Part shown: positions 44,701 to 53,020 of the stretch, one piece after another | How positions within the stretch are numbered: position 1 is the first letter of the stretch | Layout: each line of letters opens with the position of its first letter | Assembly (NCBI GenBank): GCA_028285525.1 | Contig: JANQOZ010000027.1 | Coordinates: 1 to 64,000 of the forward strand | From: Lysobacterales bacterium | Lineage (GTDB): Bacteria > Pseudomonadota > Gammaproteobacteria > Xanthomonadales > SZUA-38 | DNA length: 64,000 nt | Direction of reading: 5' to 3' | Notes under the pieces: model-generated | What the model was told of the DNA's origin: nothing | What the model saw: the letters and a program-made list of their open reading frames with translations, nothing else | Databases searched by the model: none | Program-made: the position numbers and the translations under genes

Positions 44701-47700
44701 GACGGCAATGTTGCCGTCCTGTCGTCTGCCGGCATGGACGGCAACAACGGCGGCTGGCCCGTGCTGATCGGCCCGGACGCGGTGTCCGGCCAGACGATCG
44801 GCATGGCGATCGACGAAGACACGCTGGGAGACACGGAGCGAGCGCACACCAACGAACAGGTGGCGTATGTTGCGCTGAACGTCCCGGTTGATCTGCCGCT
44901 CAGCGTGGACCCGATTCTGCCTGTCCCGACCGTCAGCGGTACCGACGCCACCTTCAGCGCCACCGCCGCCGGCGGCGATGACCTGCTCTACACCTGGAAC
45001 TTTGGTGACGGCACGACCGTTGGCCCGACGACCGAGTCGACCGTTACGCACAGCTATCTGACCCCTGGCCGCTACGTGGTGACGGTCACGGTCGAGGACC
45101 CGATGAGCGGCGAGGAGATCACGCAAACCTTCGTTCAGCTGATTCACCTGCCGCTGCCGGGAACGATCTCGCAGTCATCAAGCCCGATTGCGCTGCGCGC
45201 CGGGGACTCGGAGGTCTGGAACGTCAATCCGGACAACAATAGCGTTGCGGTGATCGACGCCACGACCCTGCAGCGGGTCGCCGAGGTCACGGTGGCCAGG
45301 CAGCCGGTCGCGCTGCAGGCAGCACCGAATGGCGAGATGTGGGTTGTCAGCGAAACGGCGGCAACGCTGACCCGGATCGACGGCAGCAGCCGCAACGTGC
45401 TCGAAGTCATTGACCTGCCGGCCGCCTCGCAGCCGCACGGTCTGGTTTTCGATCCGAGCGGCATCTCGGCCTATATCGCGCTTGAGGCAACCGGTGAGGT
45501 GCTGCGAATGGATGTCGCCAGCCGCACCGTTAACGGTGCACTGCAGGTCGGGCCGCGCCCGAGACACCTGTCGATCAGCGGCGACGGCGTCACGCTCCTC
45601 GTGTCTCGATTCATCACGCCGCCGCTGCCCGGCGAGAGCACCATTGCGCCCTCGGTCGAAACCAACGGCGACTTCCACGGTGGGGAAGTGGTGATGGTAG
45701 CGACGGACGGCTTCAGCGTTACCGATACCGTGACGCTGCGCCACAGCGACCGCGGCGTATCCGAGCATTCGGGGCCGGGCGTGCCTAACTATCTCGGCCC
45801 GGCGGTGATTTCGCCGGACCAGCTCTCCGCCTGGGTGCCCTCGAAGCAGGACAACATCCTCGCCGGTGGCCGGCGCGGTGGTCAGGGCATGACCTTTGAT
45901 CAAACGGTCCGGGCGGTAACCTCCAAGATCGACCTGGGCTCCGGCCAGGAAACGTTCTGGGCACGGGTGGACCACGACAACGCGAGCTTCGCCAGTCACG
46001 CCGCGTTCGGCCCCTATGGTGCGTACCTGTTCACCGCGCTGGAGGGCAATCGGGAAATCGCCGTGACCGACGCCTATACGGCCGTCGAGCTGATGCGCTT
46101 TGACACCGGTCGAGCGCCGCAGGGGCTCGCCATATCGGCTGACGGTGCCAGGCTTTACGTCCACAACTTCATGGATCGGTCGGTGTCGGTCTTCGATCTT
46201 TCTGCGCTGACCCAACGCAACGAGCTGACCATCGAACTTGAAGCTTCGGTCAGTAGCGTGGCCAGCGAGGCGCTGACCGCCGAGGTACTTCGAGGCAAGC
46301 AGCTCTTCTACGACGCGCGAGATCCGCGCCTGGCGCTGGACAGCTACATGAGCTGCGCGTCATGCCACAACGACGGCGGCCAGGATGGCAGGACCTGGGA
46401 CTTCACCCGGGTCGGCACCGCCACGGCAGACAACGAAGGCCTGCGCAATACCATCACCCTCAAGGGACGGGCTGCGACGGTGCATGGGTTCCTGCACTGG
46501 AGCGGCAACTTTGACGAGGTGCAAGACTTCGAAAACCAGATTCGGGATTTTGCCGGGGGCACCGGCCTGATGGCGGATGCCGACTTCAATGCCGGCACCC
46601 GGTCGCAGACCCTCGGTGACCCGAAGGCCGGCATCAGTCCAGACCTGGACGCGATGTCAGCGTACCTGGCGTCGCTCGACGAATACGAAGCCAGCCCGCA
46701 CGGCAACTCCGACGGCACTCTGACCGCCGCCGGTGAGGCTGGTCGGCAGCTCTTCAACAGCAAGCAGTGCGCCACCTGTCATGCACAGCCGCTGTTCACC
46801 GACAGTATCCTCGGCGACCTGCACGACATCGGGACCATCAAGGCTTCCAGCGGCAACCGCCTCGGTGGCCCGCTGACCGGCCTGGACACACCGACACTGA
46901 TCAGCGTCTGGAACACCGCGCCTTATCTGCACGACGGCTCGGCAGCGGACGTCTCCGGAGCGATGCTGGCCCACAGCGGCATTTCGCTGAGCAACAGCGA
47001 TCTGGATCAGCTCTCCGCGTACCTGATGGAGCTCGACGGAAGCACCGCAGCGATCGCTGATCCGCCGCCGGATCCGGGCTGCACCGACTGCGTGTCCTTC
47101 AACGACCTGACCATCGTTTCCTACGGCGGTAACCAGGACGTGGCGGGCGACTTTGCTTTCGAGGACGACGGTGAAGTGCTGCTCTTGAGCAACAACACCT
47201 GGAAGCGCACCACACAAACGTTTGAGATTCAGCCTCAGACGGTGCTGACTTTCGATTTCAGCTCGACCGCGATCGGCGAGATCCATGGCGTCGGGTTCGA
47301 CGCCGACGACGGCATCTCCAGCAACCTGACGTTCCAGGTGTACGGCACCCAAAACTGGGGACGCCGCGATTTCACCCAGTACGGCGGGTCCGGCTGGCAG
47401 ACGTTCCAGATCCCGGTTGGCCAGTACTACACGGGCACCGGGTTCTACATGACCTTTGTCAACGACAACGACGGCGGTTCCGGCAACACGTCCCGCTTCC
47501 GCAACATCCGGCTCACCAGCGACGGCAGCAACATCGCACCGACGGTTGAGAATCCGGGTCAGGTCACGGTCTACAGCGGCGAGGGCGTATCGCTGGCCAT
47601 CCAGGCAAACGACCTGAATGGCGATACGCTGAGCTTCAGCGTTGAAGGCCTGCCCGCCGGCCTGTCCATGGACGCCGGTGGCCTGATCAGCGGCGTTACC

Positions 47701-48243
47701 AGCGTGCTGGGTTCTTACGACGTCACGGTCACGGTGGACGACGGCAATGGCGGCAGCGCCAGCACCACGTTCCAGCTGAGCGTTCAGGATCCGGTCTCCT
47801 GCGATAACTGCGTCGTGTTTACGCCGGCAGACATCGACTCTTACGGCGGCCAGGATTTGAACGGCGATTTTACAATTAGCAACCAGGGGCTGAGCCTGCT
47901 GCTGGAACGCAACACCTGGAAGCGGACGCTTCAGACGTATCAGATCACGCCAAACACGGTGATCGAGTTTGACTTTGAATCCAGCGCCCAGGGCGAAATC
48001 CACGGCATCGGCTTCGACGAGAACAACTCGCTGTCCTCCAACCGGGTCTTCAGCCTCTATGGCACCCAGAACTGGGGTATCCGGAACTTCAAGACCTACC
48101 CCGGCAGCGGGCGGACACGCTTCGTGATCCCCGTCGGCCAGTTCTATACGGGCAGCAGCATGAATCTGATTCTGGTCAACGACCGCGACAGCGGCAGCGG
48201 CAACAACTCGCTGTTCAGCAACATTCGGATTTACGAGCAATAG
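41764..48243 (+). CDS. Giant secreted copper radical oxidase fused to PA14, lectin-like, PKD, beta-propeller and di-heme cytochrome c modules
   Basis: The product has 2159 residues with a signal peptide (1-27). Residues about 30-510 are a galactose-oxidase/glyoxal-oxidase-type kelch domain with its end domain. All expected ligands are visible: Cys100 (MFCAH) and Tyr148 (GRWYP) for the thioether cofactor, Tyr361-His362 (RNYHS) and His450 (TTHGMNTD) for copper. Then follow an Ig-like domain (515-597), PA14 (600-745), an H-lectin-like repeat region (756-1040), PKD (1053-1122), a YVTN-type propeller (1139-1484), a di-heme c module with CASCH (1531) and CATCH (1669), and two copies of a CBM-like domain (1773-1920, 2013-2159) around another Ig domain. 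The start is ATG 41764, after TTGGGG. Oxidation of an alcohol or aldehyde outside the cell, with electrons or peroxide passed to the hemes, is inference. Confidence 0.9.
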   Translation: MEQQQYRFTATVVSLFLCFFLASQALAGPEDPEEGGQWGPVIDWPHIAVSAANLPDGRILTWSGSERETWPSTEQTYSATWDPATGVFEEVFHPTHNMFCAHLAMMEDGRVFVNGGRNQTNSPWTSIFDFRNNEWVQIENMPSGGRWYPTTIALANGDMFTAIGTASQPRYPEVWNVDTGWEIKNGVDFNDMVLTDYFSSGSHGESRWWPLLHVAPNGQIFHSGPTPKMHYIDPTGNGSYSQSGPEFTDWYHKHGTSIMYAEGKILNAGGWIAGNNIASSNQAFTVDLNGTAPVVSLTGSMNHARKFHNGIMLPNGEVLVVGGNTSGRKFSDDGAILSTEIWNEQTGTWRLGASMVTPRNYHSVALLMTDGRVLAAGSGYCSGNANCNGSSHRDGEVYSPSYLFDATGSPAVRPSIDAAPPRISSGEAFAVEGTPDLARFTMIKMSSTTHGMNTDVRFIEIGFTQDAPGQYTLQAHANPNVLTAGYWMLFGLDAQGVPSTAHVIQANTSGMPWINNVAPVSSGVGNDVNIPLFVGDADDDPLVLSATGLPTGTQLDQATQSIVGAATAVGTYDVTVTVNDNDEGTRSRSFQWRVFGQGLGSIRRDKWSGVSGTAVSDLTSIAAYPDSPTLTDTLDIFEIPTNTEDNFGTRVHGYLHPPVDGQYQFHISSDDGGELWLSTDNDPANRILVAQVPGWSGARQWDKFPEQQSALIELQAGQSYFIEALQKEGGGGDNLAVGWTLPGSAQIEVIPGANLSVADLSVRPPEDAQLFSGQAENVDETWQTVSLPNTYTDMVVIATPRYLPTDVPMVTQVRNAVGSSFELRVRSAASTAPAGTYTVDYLVAEAGRYDGGAGRFEAVKYLSGRTDENNSWVGEEQGYALSYAAPVVVGQVMSAGDDRFSVFWASDGVTTNPPSASSLFTGMHVAEDPTAARGSETIGYMVFESGTGTLGSYQYEAGLGTDSVGGVDDAPPYSYPLQIDGNVAVLSSAGMDGNNGGWPVLIGPDAVSGQTIGMAIDEDTLGDTERAHTNEQVAYVALNVPVDLPLSVDPILPVPTVSGTDATFSATAAGGDDLLYTWNFGDGTTVGPTTESTVTHSYLTPGRYVVTVTVEDPMSGEEITQTFVQLIHLPLPGTISQSSSPIALRAGDSEVWNVNPDNNSVAVIDATTLQRVAEVTVARQPVALQAAPNGEMWVVSETAATLTRIDGSSRNVLEVIDLPAASQPHGLVFDPSGISAYIALEATGEVLRMDVASRTVNGALQVGPRPRHLSISGDGVTLLVSRFITPPLPGESTIAPSVETNGDFHGGEVVMVATDGFSVTDTVTLRHSDRGVSEHSGPGVPNYLGPAVISPDQLSAWVPSKQDNILAGGRRGGQGMTFDQTVRAVTSKIDLGSGQETFWARVDHDNASFASHAAFGPYGAYLFTALEGNREIAVTDAYTAVELMRFDTGRAPQGLAISADGARLYVHNFMDRSVSVFDLSALTQRNELTIELEASVSSVASEALTAEVLRGKQLFYDARDPRLALDSYMSCASCHNDGGQDGRTWDFTRVGTATADNEGLRNTITLKGRAATVHGFLHWSGNFDEVQDFENQIRDFAGGTGLMADADFNAGTRSQTLGDPKAGISPDLDAMSAYLASLDEYEASPHGNSDGTLTAAGEAGRQLFNSKQCATCHAQPLFTDSILGDLHDIGTIKASSGNRLGGPLTGLDTPTLISVWNTAPYLHDGSAADVSGAMLAHSGISLSNSDLDQLSAYLMELDGSTAAIADPPPDPGCTDCVSFNDLTIVSYGGNQDVAGDFAFEDDGEVLLLSNNTWKRTTQTFEIQPQTVLTFDFSSTAIGEIHGVGFDADDGISSNLTFQVYGTQNWGRRDFTQYGGSGWQTFQIPVGQYYTGTGFYMTFVNDNDGGSGNTSRFRNIRLTSDGSNIAPTVENPGQVTVYSGEGVSLAIQANDLNGDTLSFSVEGLPAGLSMDAGGLISGVTSVLGSYDVTVTVDDGNGGSASTTFQLSVQDPVSCDNCVVFTPADIDSYGGQDLNGDFTISNQGLSLLLERNTWKRTLQTYQITPNTVIEFDFESSAQGEIHGIGFDENNSLSSNRVFSLYGTQNWGIRNFKTYPGSGRTRFVIPVGQFYTGSSMNLILVNDRDSGSGNNSLFSNIRIYEQ
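47080..47520 (+). repeat. CBM-like C-terminal domain, copy 1
   Basis: This in-gene unit encodes a domain beginning CTDCVSFNDLTIVSYGG and containing NNTWKRTTQTFEI, GEIHGVGFDADDGISSN, YGTQNWGRRDF, IPVGQYYTG and NDNDGGSGN. A second copy is at 47800-48240. The beta-sandwich pattern with conserved aromatic and acidic residues suggests a calcium-dependent carbohydrate-binding module. Confidence 0.75.
47800..48240 (+). repeat. CBM-like C-terminal domain, copy 2
   Basis: The second copy begins CDNCVVFTPADIDSYGG and repeats the landmarks of copy 1: RNTWKRTLQTYQI, GEIHGIGFDENNSLSSN, YGTQNWGIRNF, IPVGQFYTG and NDRDSGSGN. It is the last part of the protein. The same length (441 bases) and many shared motifs point to an in-gene duplication, now clearly diverged at the base level. 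Confidence 0.75.
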
Positions 48244-48278
48244 CTATCGCGGGTCTGGTCTCCCGCATACTGCGGGCA

Positions 48279-49820
48279 TTGGGGTTGGTGGCGCTGGTGA
48301 CAGCGCCACCGCTCGTCCGCGCCAGCGGGGAAACCGCCTGGACGCAAAACCGGCTGTATCGGGTAGAAATCGAAGCACGGACCGAGCCGATTGTCGGAAA
48401 GCTTCACGAGTGGACCGTGTCGGTGAGCGATGCGCAGGGCAACCCGGTCATCCCTCAGCGACTCGCGTTCTACGGCGGAATGCCCGCGCACGGTCACGGG
48501 ATGTCGTCGGAGCCCCAGGTGACCCGCCAGCTCTCGCCTGGTCAATTTCTGGTCGAAGGCGTGTCCTTCAACATGCACGGACGCTGGGAAATTGTTGTCG
48601 GCGTGAGCGCCGCCGCCGGTTCGGACAAAGCCCGGTTCGACCTGCGCATCGGCCCGCTTCAAACGGACCAGCCCGCGGAACCTGGGTCGGGCCTCACCCA
48701 GGCGGAGATCGAGCTCACCCAGTCGCTGGCTTTGTCCGCGCTGCGTCCCGCCGCGGACCCGAGCAACCGACTGCACAACAACGCGAACGCCGCGGCGCTC
48801 GGCAAGCGGCTGTTTTTCGATCCGGGACTGAGCCGCGACGGTCAGATCGCCTGCGTTTCGTGCCATCAGCCTGACCTGGCGTTTACCGACGGCAACAAGC
48901 AAAGCGTCGGCAGTCAGCAGACACGCCGCAACGCGCAAACCCTGATCGGCATAGCGGGAGCCGACTGGTTTTACTGGGACGGCCGCCGGGACAGCCTGTG
49001 GGCCCAGAACCTGACGCCGCTGGAGACCCAGGGAGAAATGGACAGCACCCGGGTCGGGGTTCTTCGCCATCTGATCAGCAATTCGGAATACGCGGAGCAG
49101 CTCGCTGGCCTGGACATCGCGATGCCGACGCTGGCTGATCTTCCGGCTCAGGCGGGGCCGTACGGCACAAGCGAGGACAAGCTGAGCTGGCAGCGGCTCA
49201 GCGCGGCACGCCAGGAGCAGATCAATCGAGCGTTTGCCAGCGTGGGCAAGGTGCTCGCGAGCTACGTCGCCACTCTGCTACCCGAAGCCGCACGCTTCGA
49301 TCAGCTGGCTGACGCCTTGGCCGCCGACGATCCAGGCCCCTCCCCGCTGAACAAAAGTGAAACGCGCGGCCTCAAGCTGTTTCTGGATGCGGGCAAGACA
49401 CACTGCCTGCGATGCCACAACGGACCCATGTTCAGCAATTTTGGTTTTCACAACATCGGCACGGGTTCGGCGAGCCCCGCTGCGCAGGATCTGGGCTGGG
49501 CTGTGGGCCGCACCGCCTCAAACTACGATCCGTTCAACTGCCGCGGCCGCTACAGCGACGCTGCGGCGGACGAATGCCAGCAGCTCCGCTACACCGGGTC
49601 CGATGAACACAGCGTCGGCGCCTTCAAGGTTCCCACGCTTCGAGCGTTGACCCGAACCGGTCCGTATATGCACGACGGTCGTTTCAGCACCCTCACCGAA
49701 GTGATCGACTACTACCGCGACGTCGGTGGCGACCCGATGGTCCCGGAACTGCCGACGCTGACTATCAGCGACGCGGAACGTGACGATCTCGTCGCGTTTC
49801 TTAAGACCCTGAGCTACTGA
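48279..49820 (+). CDS. YtkA-like domain fused to a di-heme cytochrome c peroxidase/MauG-family enzyme
   Basis: The 513-residue product has a leader (LVALVTAPPLVRASG), a YtkA/FixH-like beta domain (about 25-125, with the histidine-rich GGMPAHGHGMSSEP), and a di-heme module: LGKRLFFDPGLSRDGQIACV with CVSCH at 192-196, and HCLRCHNGPMFSNFGFHNIG with CLRCH at 376-380, ending GAFKVPTLRALTRTGPYMHDG. This is the CCP/MauG/MbnH family, whose members reduce peroxide or modify protein residues. The first usual start is a weak TTG at 48279; a longer leader beginning at a CTG (48255) would look more like a signal peptide. It is 35 bases after the copper oxidase, with a CCCGCA/TGCGGG hairpin (48262-48276) between. 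Confidence 0.85.
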   Translation: MGLVALVTAPPLVRASGETAWTQNRLYRVEIEARTEPIVGKLHEWTVSVSDAQGNPVIPQRLAFYGGMPAHGHGMSSEPQVTRQLSPGQFLVEGVSFNMHGRWEIVVGVSAAAGSDKARFDLRIGPLQTDQPAEPGSGLTQAEIELTQSLALSALRPAADPSNRLHNNANAAALGKRLFFDPGLSRDGQIACVSCHQPDLAFTDGNKQSVGSQQTRRNAQTLIGIAGADWFYWDGRRDSLWAQNLTPLETQGEMDSTRVGVLRHLISNSEYAEQLAGLDIAMPTLADLPAQAGPYGTSEDKLSWQRLSAARQEQINRAFASVGKVLASYVATLLPEAARFDQLADALAADDPGPSPLNKSETRGLKLFLDAGKTHCLRCHNGPMFSNFGFHNIGTGSASPAAQDLGWAVGRTASNYDPFNCRGRYSDAAADECQQLRYTGSDEHSVGAFKVPTLRALTRTGPYMHDGRFSTLTEVIDYYRDVGGDPMVPELPTLTISDAERDDLVAFLKTLSY

Positions 49821-49928
49821 CGCTCGCGGCTTATCACGGTGATCGGCATCCTAAGTGGGTCCGGGTATAGCGACGCTGAGCACCGCGATATGGAGCGTTA
49901 GCAGTCCTGCCAGCAACATAGGAGTACC

Positions 49929-50789
49929 TTACGGGGTTTGCGGCGCCGGCGCTGAACGCACGCGGCTCTCCCGCCAGGCGATCAGCGCATTGGCGCCGAT
50001 CACCACCGCTGAACCCACCAGCACAACCGGCAGCGGCCATTCGTTCCAGACGAGCCAGCCGAGCAGCGTGGCCCAGATAATGCTTGTGTAGTTGAAGACG
50101 GCCACCACGGCGGCCGGGGTCAGCTTGAGCGCGATCGCATAGAGCAGCTGCGCGCAGGCGCCGGATACGCCGACACCGAGCAGCAGCGGCAGCTCGTCTG
50201 CGGTTGGGCGTACCGCAACAAAAGGCATCGCGAGTCCCGTCAGCACGGCCCCGATCAAAAAGAAATACAGCGACACCGTCTCCGGCCTCTCCGAACCGCC
50301 GAGCTGTCGCAGCAGGATGGCCATAATGGCCTGCATGAGTGCCGCGGTGAGGGCCATCGAAACGCCGAACAGGCTGGCGGTCCCGGAGGGGTTCGCCATG
50401 ATCGCAACGCCGACAAAACCCACCAGCACGGCCGACGCACGAATCCAACCCACCCGCTCGCCGAGGAACAGAACCCCCAGCACCGGCAAAAACAGCGATG
50501 ACGTAAACAGCAGCACGGAGGTGTCGGCCATCGGCATCGCCGAGTAGGCGGCAAAAGTCGCAAGCAGCGAAAAGGTCCCCATCACCGACCGGCCGACGAC
50601 CAGACCAGGCCGCGCGTTGACCTTGAGGATGTCCCGGCGCCCCATCAGAAAGGCCAGCGCAAGAAACGGCAGGCTGGCGATGACGTTGCGATAGAAGGCG
50701 ATCTCCACCACGGAGTGAGACTCGCTCAGGTATTTGGCAAAGGCACTCATCACGGCAAACATCAGCATGGCGCCGGCGCACGCCAGCAT
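49929..50789 (-). CDS. EamA/DMT family transporter (second copy)
   Basis: The 286-residue protein has ten membrane segments in two EamA halves: MLMFAVMSAFAKYLSESHSV with the conserved FYRN step, LVGFVGVAIMANPSG at the end of the first half, and FNYTSIIWATLLGWLVWNEW in the second. It is an inner-membrane exporter of unknown cargo. It converges on the di-heme protein gene across a 108-base gap in which no gene is seen. It differs from the EamA protein at 24757 and is not a recent duplicate. Confidence 0.86.
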   Translation of the reverse strand: MLACAGAMLMFAVMSAFAKYLSESHSVVEIAFYRNVIASLPFLALAFLMGRRDILKVNARPGLVVGRSVMGTFSLLATFAAYSAMPMADTSVLLFTSSLFLPVLGVLFLGERVGWIRASAVLVGFVGVAIMANPSGTASLFGVSMALTAALMQAIMAILLRQLGGSERPETVSLYFFLIGAVLTGLAMPFVAVRPTADELPLLLGVGVSGACAQLLYAIALKLTPAAVVAVFNYTSIIWATLLGWLVWNEWPLPVVLVGSAVVIGANALIAWRESRVRSAPAPQTP

Positions 50790-50839
50790 GCCTGGGACAA
50801 CCCGATCGGATGACCGAGCGGAATCGGGGGGCGGAGCGA

Positions 50840-51583
50840 TCAGCAGTCCTGCCGCTGGAAATGGGTCAGCTCATACTCATAGCCAAGCGCGACGATCGCG
50901 GCCCGCAAAAAAATGCAGGTGTCTTTGACCGTCCAGATATCTTCCCCAGGATGCGTATGGCCGGTTTTTTCGTTGCCGGCGGCGATGCGGAAGTGATCTG
51001 CCTGAAACTGTGTCCCTGCTGCCGTGACGTCCTCGACGCCGAGATAGCTCATTTCAAGCTGAGTGTGTGCGAGTTCCGGTCCCGTCGCCCCGAAGTGATG
51101 AGGTGAGGACAAAAAGACCTGCGGCAGCAGCTGGACCGCATCCTGCTGCTGCCTGCTGCATCCGGCCGCCAGGAGAGCATCGGTCGCGATCGGGTGCGCG
51201 CAGAACACCGCCGGGCCGTCGTCGAATTTGACCTGACGTTGCACGAGACCTTCTCCCGGCTGCTGCACCTGAGATTCGATGGATCCATCGTCGAAACGAA
51301 ACCACCCCGCACCCTCGAGGCGCTCGCCGTGATGGATGCGCACGTAGCTGTCGATCGGCAGCCAGTGTTCGTCAAGGTTGATCGTGACTTCGCGATTGAT
51401 GCTCAGGTCGCTGGCAACGCTGAAAACGTTCAGGCATGTCGTCCCGTCATCCTGCAGGACGTAGCGCTGCCGCTCGAAGCCCCGGGAGGTTCGCCTGCCC
51501 TCCTGAGTCTTATAGAACGCAACCTGAGATTCGATGATTTCCAAGTGCCGGATCCTCTGCTGCCGGAGACCACCCAGCGACAT
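50840..51583 (-). CDS. Unknown soluble protein
   Basis: The 247-residue protein has no signal peptide or membrane segment from the ATG at 51583 and looks beta-rich (VFSVASDLSINREVTINLDE, GAGWFRFDDGSIESQV). It contains several histidines near HTHPGEDIW and an alternation of strands that recalls DUF3108-like barrels, but I cannot assign a family. It lies upstream of the EamA transporter on the same strand (50-base gap), so the two may be cotranscribed. It is divergent from the GDSL hydrolase at 51685. Confidence 0.55.
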   Translation of the reverse strand: MSLGGLRQQRIRHLEIIESQVAFYKTQEGRRTSRGFERQRYVLQDDGTTCLNVFSVASDLSINREVTINLDEHWLPIDSYVRIHHGERLEGAGWFRFDDGSIESQVQQPGEGLVQRQVKFDDGPAVFCAHPIATDALLAAGCSRQQQDAVQLLPQVFLSSPHHFGATGPELAHTQLEMSYLGVEDVTAAGTQFQADHFRIAAGNEKTGHTHPGEDIWTVKDTCIFLRAAIVALGYEYELTHFQRQDC

Positions 51584-51684
51584 TCGCCGGGTGTTATGGT
51601 GAGCGGCGGCCAGCTTAGCACCGCGGGCGCCGAACCGGCGACAGCGGCGGGCAACCTTCTGAATCGAAAGAAAAAGGAACACAA

Positions 51685-52881
51685 ATGATCGACACGACAG
51701 TCCGGTGCTTCGCCGGCGCCCTTACCCTGCTGCTTGCGTCTTCCGCGCAGGCGGTGAGTTTCAACCGCGTAGTGTCGCTGGGCGACAGCCTGTTTGATGA
51801 CCCACAGGGCATTCGCAGTCCGCTGGCTTCGGAGCAGCTTGCCGATCGGATCGGTGCACCCTTGACGCAGCTCGCGGTGGGCGGCGCTACGTCAACTTCG
51901 CTGATCGCTGAAGGCCAGCACACGGAAGCCGCCGCAGCGTTTGGGGCGGGAGATCTTGCGCTGCTGTGGATCGGCGGCAACGATTTCCTGGACGCAGCAC
52001 CGGGCATTCTCGTGGGCAACCTCGATTTTCTGGACACGCTGGAGACCAACGTTGACCTGATCCTGAACACGCTCACTGACGCCGGCATGACGGTAGTGGT
52101 TTTTAACCTGCCCGACATTTCCCAGGTGCCGGCCGTTGTGCAGCAGCTGGGGGACGTCCCGGCAATCCGAGACGCGAGCGCCGACTGGCGCGACCGACTC
52201 AACGTCATGGCCGCTGAGAAAGGCGTCACGGTCATCGACGTTTTTACGGTCTTTGATCTTCTGATCAACCAGCCCGAAAGCTTCACGGTGGACGGTGAAG
52301 CACAGGTGCCCTCACCGACGTTTGGCACCGTGATCGATTGTCCCACCTGCACCTGGGCCGATCCGATTCATCCCTCGTCTCTGGGTCAGGGGGTTATCAG
52401 CAATGCGGCCATCACCGCGGTGAACGCAGCCTTTGATCCCGCCGGGACAAGCCCGCTGCGAACCCTCAGCAAGACCGAGATCGCCTCGCTGGCCTCCGTC
52501 GACAGCTTCGTCACGCTGGCCGGCCTGTGGTTTGATCCATCGTTCGACGGCGAAGGTTATGACGTGGTCCAGACGGCCGGCGGGATTACCGTGTTTTTCT
52601 ATGGTTACGACAGCAACGGCAATCGGCTGTGGCTGATCTCTGAACTGTTGACCGAACGACCCGCGCTGAACGTGCCGGTCACCCTGAGGATGTCGGTCGG
52701 GGATGGCGGAACGTTCGAGCAGCCCATACCGGGTGCCGAGCTCGACGAGTGGGGCACGCTGGTCATGACGGTGACCGAGTGCGGCGCCGGCCAGTTTGTG
52801 CTCGACGGGCGCGACGGAGTCAAGAACCATTCGGTGATCAAGCTGGCGGACGTGGTCGGAACCAGCTGTTCAGCGCCATAG
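51685..52881 (+). CDS. Secreted SGNH/GDSL hydrolase with C-terminal beta domain
   Basis: After a signal peptide (LLASSAQAVS), the protein has the blocks of SGNH esterases: VVSLGDSLFDD (serine), a glycine block AVGGATSTS, LLWIGGNDFLD (asparagine), and ADPIHPSSLG (aspartate and histidine). About 120 extra residues follow, starting LAGLWFDPSFDGEGYDVVQ and GYDSNGNRLWLISE, a domain often appended to secreted proteins of Xanthomonadales-type bacteria. It probably removes acyl or acetyl groups from a lipid or polysaccharide outside the cell. AAGGAA lies before the ATG. Confidence 0.87.
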   Translation: MIDTTVRCFAGALTLLLASSAQAVSFNRVVSLGDSLFDDPQGIRSPLASEQLADRIGAPLTQLAVGGATSTSLIAEGQHTEAAAAFGAGDLALLWIGGNDFLDAAPGILVGNLDFLDTLETNVDLILNTLTDAGMTVVVFNLPDISQVPAVVQQLGDVPAIRDASADWRDRLNVMAAEKGVTVIDVFTVFDLLINQPESFTVDGEAQVPSPTFGTVIDCPTCTWADPIHPSSLGQGVISNAAITAVNAAFDPAGTSPLRTLSKTEIASLASVDSFVTLAGLWFDPSFDGEGYDVVQTAGGITVFFYGYDSNGNRLWLISELLTERPALNVPVTLRMSVGDGGTFEQPIPGAELDEWGTLVMTVTECGAGQFVLDGRDGVKNHSVIKLADVVGTSCSAP

Positions 52882-53020
52882 ACCATTTTCTTTGCGAACT
52901 GCGGGGTAATCGACGTCGATCACCGCAAAATAGCCGCATCTCACCCATTCGGGTGATAGACAGCTGAAGGTTTGCGACGCAAGCTGAAGCCGCTTTCAAC
53001 AAATCGCAAGGGAGAAACTT

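Noticed and set aside
45178..46215. 345-codon minus-strand frame
   Set aside because: It lies opposite the beta-propeller of the giant oxidase; the product is histidine- and arginine-rich without recognised features.
46657..48240. 527-codon minus-strand frame inside the giant oxidase gene
   Set aside because: The plus strand encodes heme motifs and two repeated domains here, so the minus-strand frame is a composition shadow, made longer by the domain duplication.
49834..50781. 315-codon minus-strand frame overlapping the EamA transporter
   Set aside because: The other minus-strand frame at 49929-50789 gives a clear ten-segment EamA protein; this frame yields an arginine- and cysteine-rich non-membrane product.
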